Positions 1 through 13,600 of a stretch of DNA of 64,000 bases are shown one piece after another. Every line of letters starts with the position of its first letter. Within the stretch, counting starts at the first letter, position 1. The position numbers and the translations under genes were made by a program. Origin of the DNA: Desmodus rotundus (Eukaryota > Chordata > Mammalia > Chiroptera > Phyllostomidae); contig NC_071389.1 of assembly GCF_022682495.2 (NCBI RefSeq), positions 178,188,056 to 178,252,055 of the forward strand, read 5' to 3'. The notes under the pieces are model-generated. The model searched no databases. It saw only the letters and a program-made list of their open reading frames with translations, and was not told where the DNA came from.

Positions 1-300
1 TTTCACAGATATAGAACAAACATTTCAAAACTTTATATGGAATGATAAATGACCCCAAAATAGCTGCAGCAATTTTGAGAAAGAAGAACACATTAAGAAG
101 GATCACAATACCTGACATCAAACTATATTACAAGGCCAGTGTAATCAAAACAGTCTGGTACTGGCATAAGAACAGACATACACATGAACAGAACAAAATA
201 GAGAAACCAGAAATAAACCCATGTCTCTATGGTCAGTTAATATTCCACAGTTTTTATTATCAAAGATATATCAAAAAGCATTTTTCTTTTTTTGTTTCCT
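1..300 (+). mobile_element. LINE-1 ORF2 fragment
   Basis: A sense-strand piece of the L1 ORF2 reverse-transcriptase C-terminal region. The translation begins [11 protein letters not shown] and continues in L1-like sequence ([17 protein letters not shown]), broken by stops. The same motif occurs on the minus strand near 23,450. It is a dead fragment interrupted on the right by an antisense L1 tail. Confidence 0.8.
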
Positions 301-334
301 AGAAGACTTTGTATAAAAGTACTGTTATACATTT

Positions 335-770
335 TATAAGTTGTTCATCCTTTTTATTATTTTCTTCTTTTCTTAACTATATTTTTATTGTTTACATATT
401 CCAGATGTCCCCATTCCTGTCCCCACCTTGCCCACATCACCCAAACCTCACCCCCTTCCGTCTGGCCATCATCACACAGTTGTCTAAGGTTATGCATGTA
501 GGTTCATTGGCTTATCTCTTCACCTTTTTTCATCCAGTCCCCTCCACCACCCCTCCCCTCTGAAAGATGTCAGTCTGCAACATGTATCAATGCCTCTATT
601 TTATTTTGTTCACAAGTTGTTTTGTTCCTTAGATGCCATATATAAGTGAGAGCATATGGTATTTGTCTTTTTGTGACTGGCATATGGTAGTTGTCTTTTA
701 CTGATTTCACTTAGGGTAATAACCTCCACTACTGTTATATTTTTAATGGCACTTTTCAGTAATAACACCA
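335..770 (-). mobile_element. LINE-1 3' end, antisense
   Basis: A C-rich block followed by sequence matching other antisense L1 3' ends in the window (for example 21,890-22,230), including the segment describing calibrated L1 tail sequence at 630-720. It sits between two sense L1 pieces and looks like a nested later insertion. Confidence 0.7.
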
Positions 771-774
771 ACAG

Positions 775-2365
775 AGCCTGAAGAATGCTTTTGTAGGAAA
801 GTTTATAAAATGAACTCAATTCCTGTCATACAACCTAACTCTATGCATTAGGAAACTAGAAAGAACAAACTGAGTCAGCAGAAGAGAGAAAATAAATACT
901 AGAACAGAAATAAATGAACTGAGAACTGAAAAACAATGGAGAAGATTAAACAAACAGAGTTGTTTCTTTGAAAAAATAAACAAAATTGACAAACCCTTAG
1001 CTAGAGTAATGAAGTAAAAAAGAGATAGGACCCAAGATAACAAAATCATGAATGACAAGAAGACATTACAGTGGAAACCACAGAAACTAAAAGAGTTATG
1101 AAAGATTACTATGAAATATTGTATGCCAACAACGGAACAATTTGAAAAGGTGGAGATATTTTAGAAACATACACTTATCAAGACTAAATCATGAATATAT
1201 AGAAGTTCAAATAGACTAATTACTAGTAAGGAGATTGAATCTGTAATCAAAAATTTCCAATGAGGATAAACCCAAGACCATATGGCTTCTCTGGAAAATT
1301 TTACCATACATTTGAAAGAGAATTGGCACCAATTCTTCACAAACTCTTCCAGAAAATTAAAGAGAAGAAAACACTCCCAAAATCTTTTTTGAACCAAAAC
1401 CATAAAAGAGCACTACTTCAATAGAAAACTACAAGATAATATCCCTGATAAATTTAAAAACAAAAGTTCTCAATAAAATGCTAACAAACAAAATTTAGCA
1501 GCACATTAATTGATCATCCACCCTGATCTAATGGGATTTACACCTGGGATGCAAGGATTGTTTAACATAGAGAAATTAATTAATGGGATACATCACATTA
1601 ATAGAATGAAAGAAAAGAATTATATGATTTTTACAATAAATGCAGAAAATATTTGACAAAATTCAACATTTACCATGATGAAAACTCAAAATATTAGGCA
1701 TAGAAGGTACATATAGCAACAAAAGCAGTAGTATTGTATACATTAATAACAAAATTTGTGCAAGAGAAATAAAGAAATCAATTCCATTCACAATAGAATC
1801 AGGAACAGTAAAATACTAGGAATGCATTTAACTAAGGAGATGAAAAATCTCTATGCAGAAAACTACAAGATATTGATGAAAGAAATTGAAGACACAAATA
1901 AATCAAAGGTATTCCATGTTCATGTATTGGAAGAATTAATAGTGTTAAATTGTCAATATTGCCAAAGTCCACCTATAGGTTCAATACAATTCCTATCAAG
2001 ATTCCAATGACATATTTCACAGAAGTAGAAAAACCCACTCCTACTTATATGCAACCACAAAAGGCTTTGAATAGTCAAATACATGTGAGGGAAAAGAACA
2101 AAGCAGGGGTATCGCACTTCCTGACTTCAAGCTACATTACAAAGCTATAGTCATCAAATACTGTATGATCTCATATGTAAAATCCCAAAACAACAACAGA
2201 TCGTAGAAAAAGAGATCAGACTTGTGTTTGCCAAAGGTGGGGGTTTCAGGGAGAGAATGAATTAAAGGAAGGTGGGCAAGAAGTCAAAGTTCAGCTCTAA
2301 AATAAGGAAGTACTAACGATGTCAGTATGACATGACCATCGCTAACCCTGCTGTGAGATACACAG
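775..2365 (+). mobile_element. Old LINE-1, ORF2 3' part and 3' UTR
   Basis: Reading + strand, the A-rich sequence gives many short blocks similar to L1 ORF2, including one around 1,950-2,010 that matches the window's other RT segments ([21 protein letters not shown]). Stops and frameshifts are frequent, so it is long dead. The end near 2,360 resembles an old L1M-type 3' UTR. Confidence 0.7.
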
Positions 2366-2369
2366 TAGA

Positions 2370-2800
2370 TTCCCCAGTGTCGGCAGGGTGTACATCACAA
2401 GACTCCCCGGAGATGCCTGAAACCATGGAAAGTACTGAACTCTGTTGTGTACTGTGTTTTCCTACACATACATACCTATGGTAAAGTTTAATCTATAAAT
2501 TAGGCACAGTAAGAGATTAACAATAATGATCAATAACAACACAGAACAATTATAACTGTATAAAGTAACACAAGTTTGGTGAATATGGCCTCACTCTCTC
2601 TCTCAAAATGTCTTACTGAGCTGTACTCACCCTCCTTTTCCTTGTGATGATGCGAAATGATAAAATGCCTACATGATAACATGATTTGAGCTGAATGACA
2701 TAGGGACTGGGACACAGAATCAGGTTGCTGGTGACCTTCTGTGAATAGCACATGGAGGGTTAGTAGTTTTTAATGGTGTTAGATCATTAGTCATGACAAT
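2370..2800. mobile_element. Tigger/MER44-like DNA transposon remnant
   Basis: The segment around 2,390-2,740 resembles, from memory, the non-autonomous Tigger-related family with the run on 'gtaaagtttaatctataaa' and 'gatgataaaatgcct'-like sequence. No coding capacity is evident. The family name is an inference from recollection and would need a repeat-library search. Confidence 0.4.
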
Positions 2801-3390
2801 GTCGATGGTTGGGAGTCAGGGGCAGACCATGTCAGTGGTGAGAGGTGGAGAGTTAAGGGGGGTTTTGCGGGATAGTTTTGGTAGTGCAGTATAATTGGGG
2901 GTTGCCATGTCTTTCTTTTCCTTCCAGGAACATGTTGCTGCAAAGGCTGTAATCCTTAGGTGATCATGTGGGCAACTCTAATGCTGCATTCCATCCACTG
3001 TTTTTATTCTGTGAGGTTCGTCGAATGCAGGAGAGTTGAAAACAAGCACCATGATGTCACAACAGCCTTTCTCAGTGATTTTGAACAGAAGTGCTGCAAG
3101 AATCTTTAAAACATGCCATACCTTATGTTTAGTCTGGGGCACAGACCTTTTCTCCCTTAGATTGTCAGATGGAAAAGTGACAACAAACAACACAACAACA
3201 TCCAGCCTGTGTAAATGCACTTCCTTCAACCACAAATATAGAGGTCACTAATAGAGCTGAATCTAATTGATCACGTCACATAGCAAGCTTGTGTCTGATC
3301 AATTAATTCTTTGTACAGAAATCCAGAAAGTACCCAGCCATGTAATATGAAAAATAAAGACACTTACTAAAGGAGATACAGAATACAAGA
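2800..3390. other. Unassigned intergenic sequence
   Basis: No gene, splice-site pattern or recognisable repeat was seen here. The short open frames on both strands overlap each other and show no family resemblance. Confidence 0.4.
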
Positions 3391-4790
3391 AATCTCTGCA
3401 TAGGACAACGACGTCTCAGTCTCCTTCAAAGCAGGCACCTTGGGACCTTACGCAGGTCTCCCAGCATCTCTTCCACTGTTCAAAATACTCTGCAAAATCC
3501 TCTCTTTGATTTCTGCCATTGTATTTTCCTGAATTTCATTGATGATCTGAAATCTCTTCTCTTTCAAAGGTGATTTTAGTTTTTGGAAAATTCAGAAGTC
3601 GCAGTGTGCCAAATCGGGGCTGTAAGGGTGCTCAGTCACGTGGGTGATTTGTTTCACCAAAGAACTCTGCATGAGATGTGATGCCTGAGCAGGCAGGTTG
3701 TTGTGATGAAGCTGCTGATCACCAGAAGCTCACAGCTGCTGCTGTTTGGCCTAGAGTGGTGTACTCATGGTGGATAACACCTTCCCAATCAAAAACACAG
3801 TTAACGTGGTCTTGATCTTGCTGCAACCTTGCTGTGCCTTCTTCAGGTGTGGAGAACCAGGTGACTTCCAGTGTGACAACTGGGCCTTCTTTTCTGGATG
3901 ACACCCATAGACCCATAGTTCCTCTCCTGTTTTGATCATCCTGAGAAAATCTGGTTCATTGATAGCAGTTTGAATCAAGTCATTAGCAACTGCAGCTCAA
4001 TGTTCTGTCTGCTCTGGCAGCAGAGGCCACTGAAGGGAGTTTCCCATGCCGAGATCCTGCATCAAAATCTAAGACACAGTAGTTTTTGGAATTCCCAGAT
4101 CACCTGCTCGTTCTCGCACTGTCCGTCACCCATCTTTGTTGATTGTAGTCTGTACATGCTCGACATTCTCAGACATTCTGCTTGTTGTAGACCTTCCAGA
4201 ACAGATTTGCATTCTTTTAACAGATTCTCGACCACCATTGAAACATTGCTGCCACACTTTATTGTTTGCACTGCACTCATTGCAACATCCTTGAAAGCCT
4301 TCCATATCATCCAAGTAGTTTCCGTGGAGGAATATCTAAACTCATCACAAAATTTGGTGGAGATTCATTGCTCTACTTCCTTGGTCATTTTATATGCAAT
4401 GGCCACACAGTACACATGGTCAATCAATGGCATCTACTGCCCCCTCTGACTAGTACAGTGATGTTGTCATTGTTCACACATGTGCATTCCAGCCCACTCT
4501 CCTTGGCTGCCATGATACATTGATGTCACGCAAACCATTCTTAGTATATTAACAATGGCTGGACATTTTTCAGACAGACCTAGTCTTATACAAGTATGGG
4601 CACTTGATATTTTAAAAAGTCACATTGAAGCAAAAACAGTAGGTAATACTATTATTATTTTTTCATAAGTGAATCAAAATTATATGTACTTTTTTCATGT
4701 CAGCAAAAAAAATTTTTTGGCGTGCCACAGAATTTTAGTAATTAGTAATTGTGCCATGAGATGTGAAGGGTCGAAAATCGCTGGTCTAAT
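3390..4790 (-). pseudogene. Mariner-type transposase relic
   Basis: On the minus strand the sequence encodes broken pieces of a Tc1/mariner DD34D transposase. The N-terminal helix-turn-helix part lies near 4,310-4,080. The segment NEPDFLRMIKTGEELWVYG with a following TKAQ-like stretch lies near 3,970-3,880 and corresponds to the family's first catalytic block (GEELWVYG in place of GDE/DETWVYG). The YSPDLA signature of the C-terminal part is readable near 3,600-3,630. Frameshifts and in-frame stops are numerous, so no active enzyme can be made. Plus-strand open frames here, including one of 159 codons at 3,970-4,449, are shadows of this relic. The outer limits are approximate because terminal inverted repeats were not resolved. 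It is outside the tandem array and not copied with it. Confidence 0.75.
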
Positions 4791-5834
4791 GACATAGACA
4801 GCTTCTATGTGACTAATAGTTGGGTAACACACACACTGTGAATACCCTGTGTATTCTTTATTTGTTTAATTGTTACTCTGTGAGAAGATGGATGCTACCA
4901 TCTGAACCAATTGTGATAATCATTTTGCAATATATGCAAAGCAAACATTATGCAGTAAATTTTTATTTCTTTTGATGGTCCCGTGTCATTTAAATTGTCT
5001 TTTAGAAGCCTACTTTTTCTGTTCTTCCCATTTTTTAAATAAGGAAAAACATTAAATTACATTTGTTTTCCCCCTACATAGTTAGACTTGTGCTTTTGTC
5101 ATTTAAGACCAATATTCCTATTAGATTACAGACAATTAGTAGTGATTTGAAAATGAATCAACAAAAATATAATTATTAGTTAAGTAGTAATTTAATCTCT
5201 CCATGGTGATGTAATTCTGTATTGTTTAATATTTTATCCTTCACAGAGATATTATCTTTACCAAGGTAAATCTAAATAATGATTAATAACAATAAAATGA
5301 CTGAAGGAATTTTAACAACTAGGGCAGAAAAATTGAGAAGAAAAGCACGGGATTAGGGATTGTAACAGTTACCATATAGGTGAAAATGTAGTAATTTTTC
5401 AGACTATTGGTGACAAGTATCATTAAATACCTATTGTTTAAGGAATTATGATGTTAGAATTGTTTCCCTTATAATAGATATGACATAATGAGAATAAAAG
5501 GAAGAGAAATATGTAATGACAAAATTAAATAACCCTGTGTAGGAGTAGAATTTAAACAGGCAAGATATTCTTAACAAGGCCTAAGAGTCTGTGATAAAGA
5601 TGGAAGTTCACAGCACAAGTCGTCCAGCCTTTTGCCCCCTGATACCTTGCAGATTAAGAAGACAATTTCCAGGTACATTTGCCAAAGGACAAACTGAATG
5701 ACACACTATGAGCCCAAAGTCTCCTAGGTTCTGGAGGTGTGTGATGAGATACACAGTCTTCAAAATAGCCCACGTGTGAGAATTTCCTGTTCAAACCTTA
5801 AGTGACACATTAATGAGAAATCTGTTTTCCACTC
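4790..5834. other. AT-rich flank; left edge of the tandem array
   Basis: No gene was seen. From about 4,990 the sequence is recognisably related to the stretches upstream of gene 2 (from about 23,830) and gene 3 (from about 41,450), so the array homology begins here, more diverged than between genes 2 and 3. Confidence 0.5.
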
Positions 5835-5945
5835 ATGCCTCACTCTGAGCCTTCACAGGTCAGTCTGAAAGACCACAGAGATTGTTTGTTTACGAGAGTT
5901 GGCTGGTCTCCCACTAGAGGATGCAGGGCTCTCTGGCTTCCAGAG
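5835..5945 (+). other. Candidate 5' untranslated first exon of gene 1
   Basis: A block conserved in all three units ends in TTCCAGAG followed by a consensus donor gtatgt at 5,946. It lies about 1.7 kb upstream of the start-codon exon. KLRC genes commonly have upstream noncoding exons. The left border and transcription start are not determinable; the call rests on conservation plus the donor. Confidence 0.35.
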
Positions 5946-7588
5946 GTATGTACGTGTCTCCACTCTCCTGTCTCTCTCTCAGCCCATCTCATGTGGGGGG
6001 GGTGGTTTACACTGCAAGATGTGATACAAGTGAGGTATGGTTAATATACAGTCACATCAAAGGGAACATTGGTATTCAATTTAAATAACTTAGAGTAAAA
6101 AATCAAAAATAAAATGTGAAATATGTTGGAGGATATCTTGAACTATTCAAATTCTTGCCTGTGGACAATTACTCAAGTGTATACACACAAGAATAATTGA
6201 GTGTGTTAATCAAAGCAATTTAAAGTAAAAATCCTATAAGAATTATAAAAAGAAACATCTATTTTTAATTTTAAAATCAATAGAGATATAATTATATATA
6301 ATTTTATATTTGGCCCAGCCTTTAAAAGTATATTTTGAAATAAATTATATTAATTATGGTGGTAAAACATAGTATTTTATACAATCAATTAGATTAAATA
6401 AATGCAGTTAGCTTTTATTAAAATCAAGATGCAGTACTCTCATAAAATTCTAATTGAAGCTTCATTATAAACAATCAAAAGACTTTTCAAAAAATGGGCT
6501 ACCATTGCTAGGAAATATACCACACTGACAGACACTTTCTCTAGTGAATCAAAGCTAAGGCATTCAAATGGTATGAATCAGAAATAACATATAATTTGTG
6601 TTCAAATTATAATTAGGGTAACACAATGTTATTGAGAGCTTAGAAAAGATGAAATATTAAATGTTTTACATGTATTATATCTGCACATTTTTATTCCCAC
6701 TTTATATTAGTAAACTAAGTTTCTACACACTAAGGAGCATTGTAAAGGTCATACATAGCAAATTCCAAAGCCAGAATTAATTCTAGAACTCACTGGCCAC
6801 TGAGCCCGTTGACTGAACTATTAAGTTACACCATCTGATGCATTACTATGGCTCACACAGCTGAAGGCACCCTGAGTTTAACATGCATGGGAACTGTTTA
6901 GAGTTTGAAACAACAGTGTTCTAACATAAATGATTTGCACACACTTATTTCTCATTTTATGCTTTTATAACTTTGCCCTTAACTCAGGGGCCAATTTCTT
7001 GTGTAATGTAAATATTAAAAAAATTTCACAGTTGTTTTTTTGTCAATATTGTTTAGGTCTTGAATAAGTGTAGCAGGACAGGTTTTTAACAAATGAAACG
7101 TTTTTATTTGTAATAATTTATCATTCAAAATAAAAGATCATTTGATAACAACTCATTCTCTCTAATGAATAAATGTATGTCACTAAATAAAAATTTAGCT
7201 CAGAACATGACTAGATATGCCAACATGATTAGTGCCCCATCTTGAGGGAACTCAGCCTTTAATCATTATTCAATTTCAAATTTATCATAAATATTGTGAG
7301 TCTTTTTCCTAATATAGCACTTAATTTTTGATACTAGCATTCTAATGGTGTTAAAATATTTCTGTGGAATCTGACTTTAATTAAATAAGGATGTTATTAT
7401 TTATGAAATTATTTTATTCATCACTAACATACAGTTTTTTGTTGCTCAAACAAATAATATATTGTCAGAATATCTTAAACATTGTTTCTACCTTGAGGCA
7501 CTTGTTTAAAGATCTAAGAAACCTATAAGCACAACATCAGATTCTGAACTGGGAAATGAGCCCGAGACTCCCCCTCTACCCCGCCCAG
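5946..7588. other. Putative 5' intron or promoter-proximal region of gene 1
   Basis: An AT-rich stretch without genes or clear mobile elements. It is collinear with, but diverged from, the same regions upstream of genes 2 and 3. A possible acceptor (pyrimidine run then CCCAG) ends at 7,588, just before the leader of the start-codon exon. Confidence 0.35.
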
Positions 7589-7681
7589 TGTCACTGTGAG
7601 GGATGTCTTCAGGGCGTGTGACATTTATTCGTAAGCACACATATTGCAGAGCACAGTCTGGGCCACCGCTCAGCTGCAGAG

Positions 7682-10600
7682 ATGAGTGACCAAAGAGTAA
7701 CCTATGCAGAACTGAATCTGGTTAAGGACGCAAGGAGACAGCACAGGAAACCTAAGGGCACTAAAGGCTCCATTCCAGGAACTGAGCAGGGACTCACCTA
7801 TGCAGAATTGAATCTTCAAACTGCTTCTCAGGATCTTCGAGGGAGTGACGAGAATGACCACTGCAGAGGTACCACATTCAACAGACACAGCATAACTGTT
7901 CTAGGATGTGCGGCTGGGAGCAGACGTGTGGGAAGGAGTAGGGATAAGCTCACATAGTTTTTTTATCTTAAGGATCAGACCTTGAGGTTGGAATGTGGTA
8001 TGTTAGTATGAAAGCTGAGGACTAATTTTATTCAGACATTGTTGTAGGTTTAGTCTTTGATCAGTAACTTGTACAGCATTTTATTTAGTGAAAATGCATT
8101 GATACATTCTGAGAGGAAGATTATAGTGGTAGATATGGGTTTGGGGTCCAAGTTTATGGATATGATTCTCTGTGTGTAAACTGTCCAAACAATTATCTCC
8201 ATCCCTCCTTTCTCAGTGTTTCCATTTCCCTCCCTGCAGCATCCCTGCCACCTCCAGAGAAGCTCGTTGCTGGGATCCTAGGGGTCATCTGCCTTGTCCT
8301 GACGTGCGCTGTGATAACAACAGCTGTTCCTTACAGTAAGTAAATTATTGTAAGATTGTATGAAAGTCTTCACTTTTGTGTTCATCAGTGCCTCCAAACA
8401 CCTCATAATATGATGGAATAGAACTCTCATTTTAAAGTATGCCTTTAGACTAAGTGCAAAACTGTTATTCTGAATTTGTCCAAGGTGTAAATGCCTACAT
8501 TAATTACAAAAGTAGTTTATTTAAGTCCTTTGCCCATTTTTTAATTGGGTTGTGTGTCGTCCTGGAGTGGAGTCATGTGAGTTCTTTATATACTTTGGAG
8601 ATCAAACCTTTGTATGAGGTATCATTGGCAAATATATTTTCCCAAATATTCATAGCAGCACAATTTACAATAGCCAAGTGCTGGGAGCAACCTGAATGCC
8701 CGCCATTAAATGAGTGGATAAAAAAACTATGGTACATTTACACGATGGAATACTACGCAGCAGAAAGAAAGAAGGAGCTCCTACCCTTCCTGACAGCATG
8801 GATAGATATGGAGAGCATTATGCTGAGTGAGGTCACCCAGGACATGAAAGACAATACCATATGATCTCACCTGTAAGTGGACCTAATTGACAAAACAAAC
8901 AAGCAAAATATAACCAGAAAGTGAATTAGAGAACAAACTGACAGTAACCAGAGGGGAGAGGGGAAAGGGATAATGGAGGAGAAATGGGAAGGGCCATCAA
9001 GGAACATGTATAAAGGACACATGGACCAAGCCAAAGGGGTAAATTCGAGGGTGTAAGGTGGGGATGGATGGGGTGGGGGGACGAGGTGGGGTGAAAATGG
9101 GGACAATTGTACTTGAACAACAATAAATATATAAATAATAAATAAAAATTTCAAAAAAGTATTATATATGTGTATATATACACATTCATACATATATATC
9201 CCATATATCCATATATATTCCTGTGTTATAATTCAAGGCATGCTTTAGGACACTTTATTGAGAAATGCAAATAAATTCTTTATATTGATTAATACAAATA
9301 GTGTAAGAATTGGTGAAGTTTGGTTCTCAAGGCTTTTGAAATATTTTCTTCTAAATTATCATAGATTCAATAATTTTCCATGGTAAAATCAATTTTATTC
9401 CAGTTATTTTAATCCTAGACAATATACCACATTTCAAAATAGTATACAAAATTATTATGATTTATGTAGATCAATATTAATTTTTTATAATAACTACTTC
9501 TTCTTCTAGCTAATGTAATAGAATAATTCATTTCTTTTTTTTCTACAGCAATTCTTTATTTTTCTGAATTTATTCTTTAAAAAAATTATTTTGTTGTTGT
9601 TCAATGACAGTTGTCTGCATTTACCCTCCATCATTTCCCCCCACCCCAGCTAAACCCACCTCCCTCCCCTGTTTCCACCCCAGTGCCTTGGTTTTGTCCC
9701 GGTGTCCTTTGTAGTTTTCCCTGAAAAACCCTTCCCCCCATCATCCTCCCCACCTCCCCTCTGGTTACTGTCAGATCATTCTTAATTTCAATATCACTGG
9801 TTTTATTTTGCTTGCTTTTCTCTTTGGTTGATTAGGTTCCAGTTAAAAGTGAGATCTTTCTTGTATATAATATAAATTACATATTATTTTACAGTGAACC
9901 GGACAGGGAACAAGAAAGGGAACCAAACAACAGGGAACCAGAAAGGTACATAGTTATTTTCTATGTTCTGATATTAATAGTTCCTACCTTGTCTTTAACA
10001 TAGCCAAAATTTATAGGGTTTTTTTTGGTGGGGGGAACATAAATTATAATACCAGGCAATACATGTACATTAATAATGATTATAGAAGAGTGTATTTCTT
10101 ATGTAAAAATATGAAGCAATATTCATTTAAATTCATCATACTCACTGTTGCCAATTAGTTGAAAGATAATTTTGGTGTTCTAAAAATGTGGTTTCATTAA
10201 TTGACATTCAGGACATAGGGTATATTTTTGTTTATGTTTTTGTTTAATATGGGCATGTAAATTAGGGAATGAGGGGCCGGCCCTTCTCTGTGAGTGTGTG
10301 TGAATGTGTATGAGTATACTATACTTTATATATCCAGTCTGTGAGGGTATAGATATATTATGCACTAATGTGTCTATGCCTATGCAAATACTGAAATTAA
10401 ATTTCATTTTGAAATTCATATTGTTCTTGGATAACAATACACCATCTTTCCTCAGCATACCATTGTGGTCGATGTCCACCAGAGTGGTTAGTGTATTCCA
10501 ACAACTGCTATTACATCAGCACTGAACGAAAAACGTGGAATGAGAGTTTGACAGCCTGTGCTTCTAAGAGCTCTAACCTGCTCTACATAGATGATGAAGA

Positions 10601-13600
10601 AGAAATGGTAGGATTTTTAATGTTTCCAACATATCATTTAAAAGAGTATTTTATTTTATATTTCTATAGAATTCATTCATTTTTTGGTATATATTAATAA
10701 TTTATTGTAAGTGTTAATATTTTATTGTTTGACTCTATAATATTTGATTTACATTTTATGCCATTAATGCACATTTGATAATTTCCAGATCTTGATTTTC
10801 ATAGACAATCATGCTTCCATAAGGGCTTTTTTTCCTAAACTTTGCTACATAATTTTACCAGGTGTCACGGAAACTATAGATGTGATTGTGTGTGTTGCAA
10901 ACTGAAACTGGATCATGAAATAGATGTTGCCAGCCCGCTCCTGTGCTCTCTCTCATAGCGTCTCCTCCCTCCTCACTCAGCCACGACTCTGATGTTTTAT
11001 ATCACAGATTATCTGTGCTTAATTTTGAACTTTATGTAATTTTCACTGCTATATTGTATATTGTATATTCCTGGCATTGTTCAATCTATTCTGCTCAGAA
11101 TAGAGATGTTTTAAATATGTGGTTAAGAATAATTATTTAATAAAAATCCTTGTGTATGTCTTTTTTCCAAATAATATATCATATTTAAAGTAATTCATAT
11201 ACAATAATACATATAACAGATAAATTGATATACTGTAAATATTATGTTTATAATAATATAATAATTTATAAATATAGTTGTTCTAATGTTATATGTGTAT
11301 AATTGAAATGTATTGCCTTTGTGCATCAGACTGAAATGCAGGGTCAGAATTATATGTGTATGGAAATTATCCCTGCACTTTCTAGTTTGCTGTGTAAATA
11401 CATATTATATCCAATAGCTTCATGATCCAAAACTCAGTACTGTCAGCAATTTTAATGCCATCAGTACTGATCATTATATAAAAGCATCCTATGACATTAA
11501 TAGGCATTTTCCTCGTACCGATCGATGGAACACGTCTTTCAGGGCACAATTCACTGTGAACTTCTGTACTGTGATAATGAGAAGTGCCCGTTCATGTCTC
11601 TCGCCCATTTCTCCTGTCACCTGTAATTTTCGTTCTCAGAATTGGTTATGTTTTGGATATGACTGTTTTCTGAATTTGTAAGATGTAAATGACTTTCTTG
11701 ACTTTGATTACACTTTTCTTCTCACATTGGAGTCTTTCAGTGACCTGGACTTGTCAAAGTTACATAGTCCAGTATCTCGTTTTGGGTGTTGGTGATTATG
11801 TTGGACATATTTCACAAGTTAGTCAAAGTTCATGAAGATAATCTACTACGTTACTCTTTATGGTTTATCTTCTTTCTTTATTGATGGACTTTTACATTTA
11901 GGTTTGTGATACTTTGAGAATTTATATTTTGTGATGCAGTGTTTGTGATGCTGTGAGGCAGAGATGAAGTTTATTCTTTTCTACATCATTGCCTAGTTGA
12001 TGCAGCATAATTTACAGCAGATGACCATGTCTACAGAAACAACTTTATACACATGGGTCTGTATATTTTAACATAAAATTTAAGAAGATGATCATTCACT
12101 GTGTCTCAAAAATTATTGTTTGTTCTTTTTCTGTCTCTGTCTTTATTCTCAGGCAATAATTACACCAATGTCAGTTTTACAGATAAAGTTCTAAAGGTCT
12201 CTGTGACTCCATTAATTTTTCTCTCTCTTTCTCTCCACCCTCAGGAATTAATCATTCTATCGCTCCATCTTTATTTCATCAATTCTTTCTTCTACATCTT
12301 AATATCTATGTAAATGTATTGACTTTTTTAAGATAGGTAATGATTTTTCAACTGACAATTTTATTTGATTTATTCATATAGTTTTTATTTCCCTAATTTA
12401 CTTCCATCACTGCCATCATATTCTCATATGGTTATTTGAACATAATTTTAAAAATAAATACTAGGTAAGTATTTCTTTATAAAAATTACTACTGAATATT
12501 TGTAAAATAAATCCAACATCTTCTCCCAGTGAAAGTTATATTGTATGGCTGATTTATGCCCCTGAGTATGGAAGGTATTTCTCAGTTTATTGCATGGTTT
12601 TAAAATTTGGGTAAGTCCACATTTTCAATAATATAGTATAATAAACATGGATCCTCCTACATGTTTACTAGATTTATATTTTTGTAACTTAAGTAAACTA
12701 GTACTGTAGAATCATCTCTTTTGAAGTGTGCTTACCCAGTTTCTCAAATTCTTGTTATTTTTCTTTTTTTAGGCTCAATTGCTAGGGATTCCCCTTGGGT
12801 ATGCATAGCTTATTTGACAACCAATGATATTTTAAAATGTATCCAAATACCTCAGTCAGTATGGCTTCCGCCCTCTGCTGCTTGATGTACTTGTGTGTGT
12901 GTGTGTGTTTGTAAGGCAGTACTCATGATGTTAAAATCAGTACTGAAATCAACATTGGCTTACATTTTGTACTGAATCATCTTTGTTTCTTCTCCATAGT
13001 GCAAATTTTCCCCGTGAACCAAGTCCGTGTTGAGAGTTAACATCACCTCTTGCACTGTGCTCTCACGTTGAGTGCCTTCCTGTTATACCTATAGCTGGTG
13101 CTATGCTTGACACAAACGGGCTAGAAAGAGGATGGTCTACCTCACTTTTAACCTAATAAATTCATCACTTTGACCTGAAAAAGGAGTGGACAGTTTAACC
13201 ACCCCTTCCAAAGCTAGTCAGACTTCCCCTGTGGCAACAGCAGTGATGTGTTAGCGTTCCCCAAATAGTGAAAATTACACTTCTTACTCATGAACTGAGA
13301 TGGGTGTCAGGGGAGACATGGCAAAAATGTTAGACACGAAGACTACAGATTTGCTCTGTGTTTACAGGAATTGCTAGCTGCTTTTTCCAACAATAAATGC
13401 TCATGTCATTTCACACTTTGATCAAATTTCAGAGGTTTAAAATTGCAAGGTTTGTCTGTTTACCTCATCATATTAATACATTTTCTTAATGTGTCCAATA
13501 TATAAAAGTTACTCTATTTGGTTTTTCTTTTTTAAAATCATCTTTATTTAGGTTGCAAATATACAATTTAGTTATTTAATATTTCATTTGATCCCATTTG

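Noticed and set aside
3970..4449. Plus-strand open frame of 159 codons
   Set aside because: It is the complement of the mariner transposase relic and has no family resemblance of its own.
8867..9193. Minus-strand frame rich in proline and serine
   Set aside because: Complement of the C-rich L1 3' UTR, a composition effect.
12101..12313. Possible additional exon in intron 4
   Set aside because: Low-complexity CT-rich sequence without a lectin motif, and absent from gene 2.
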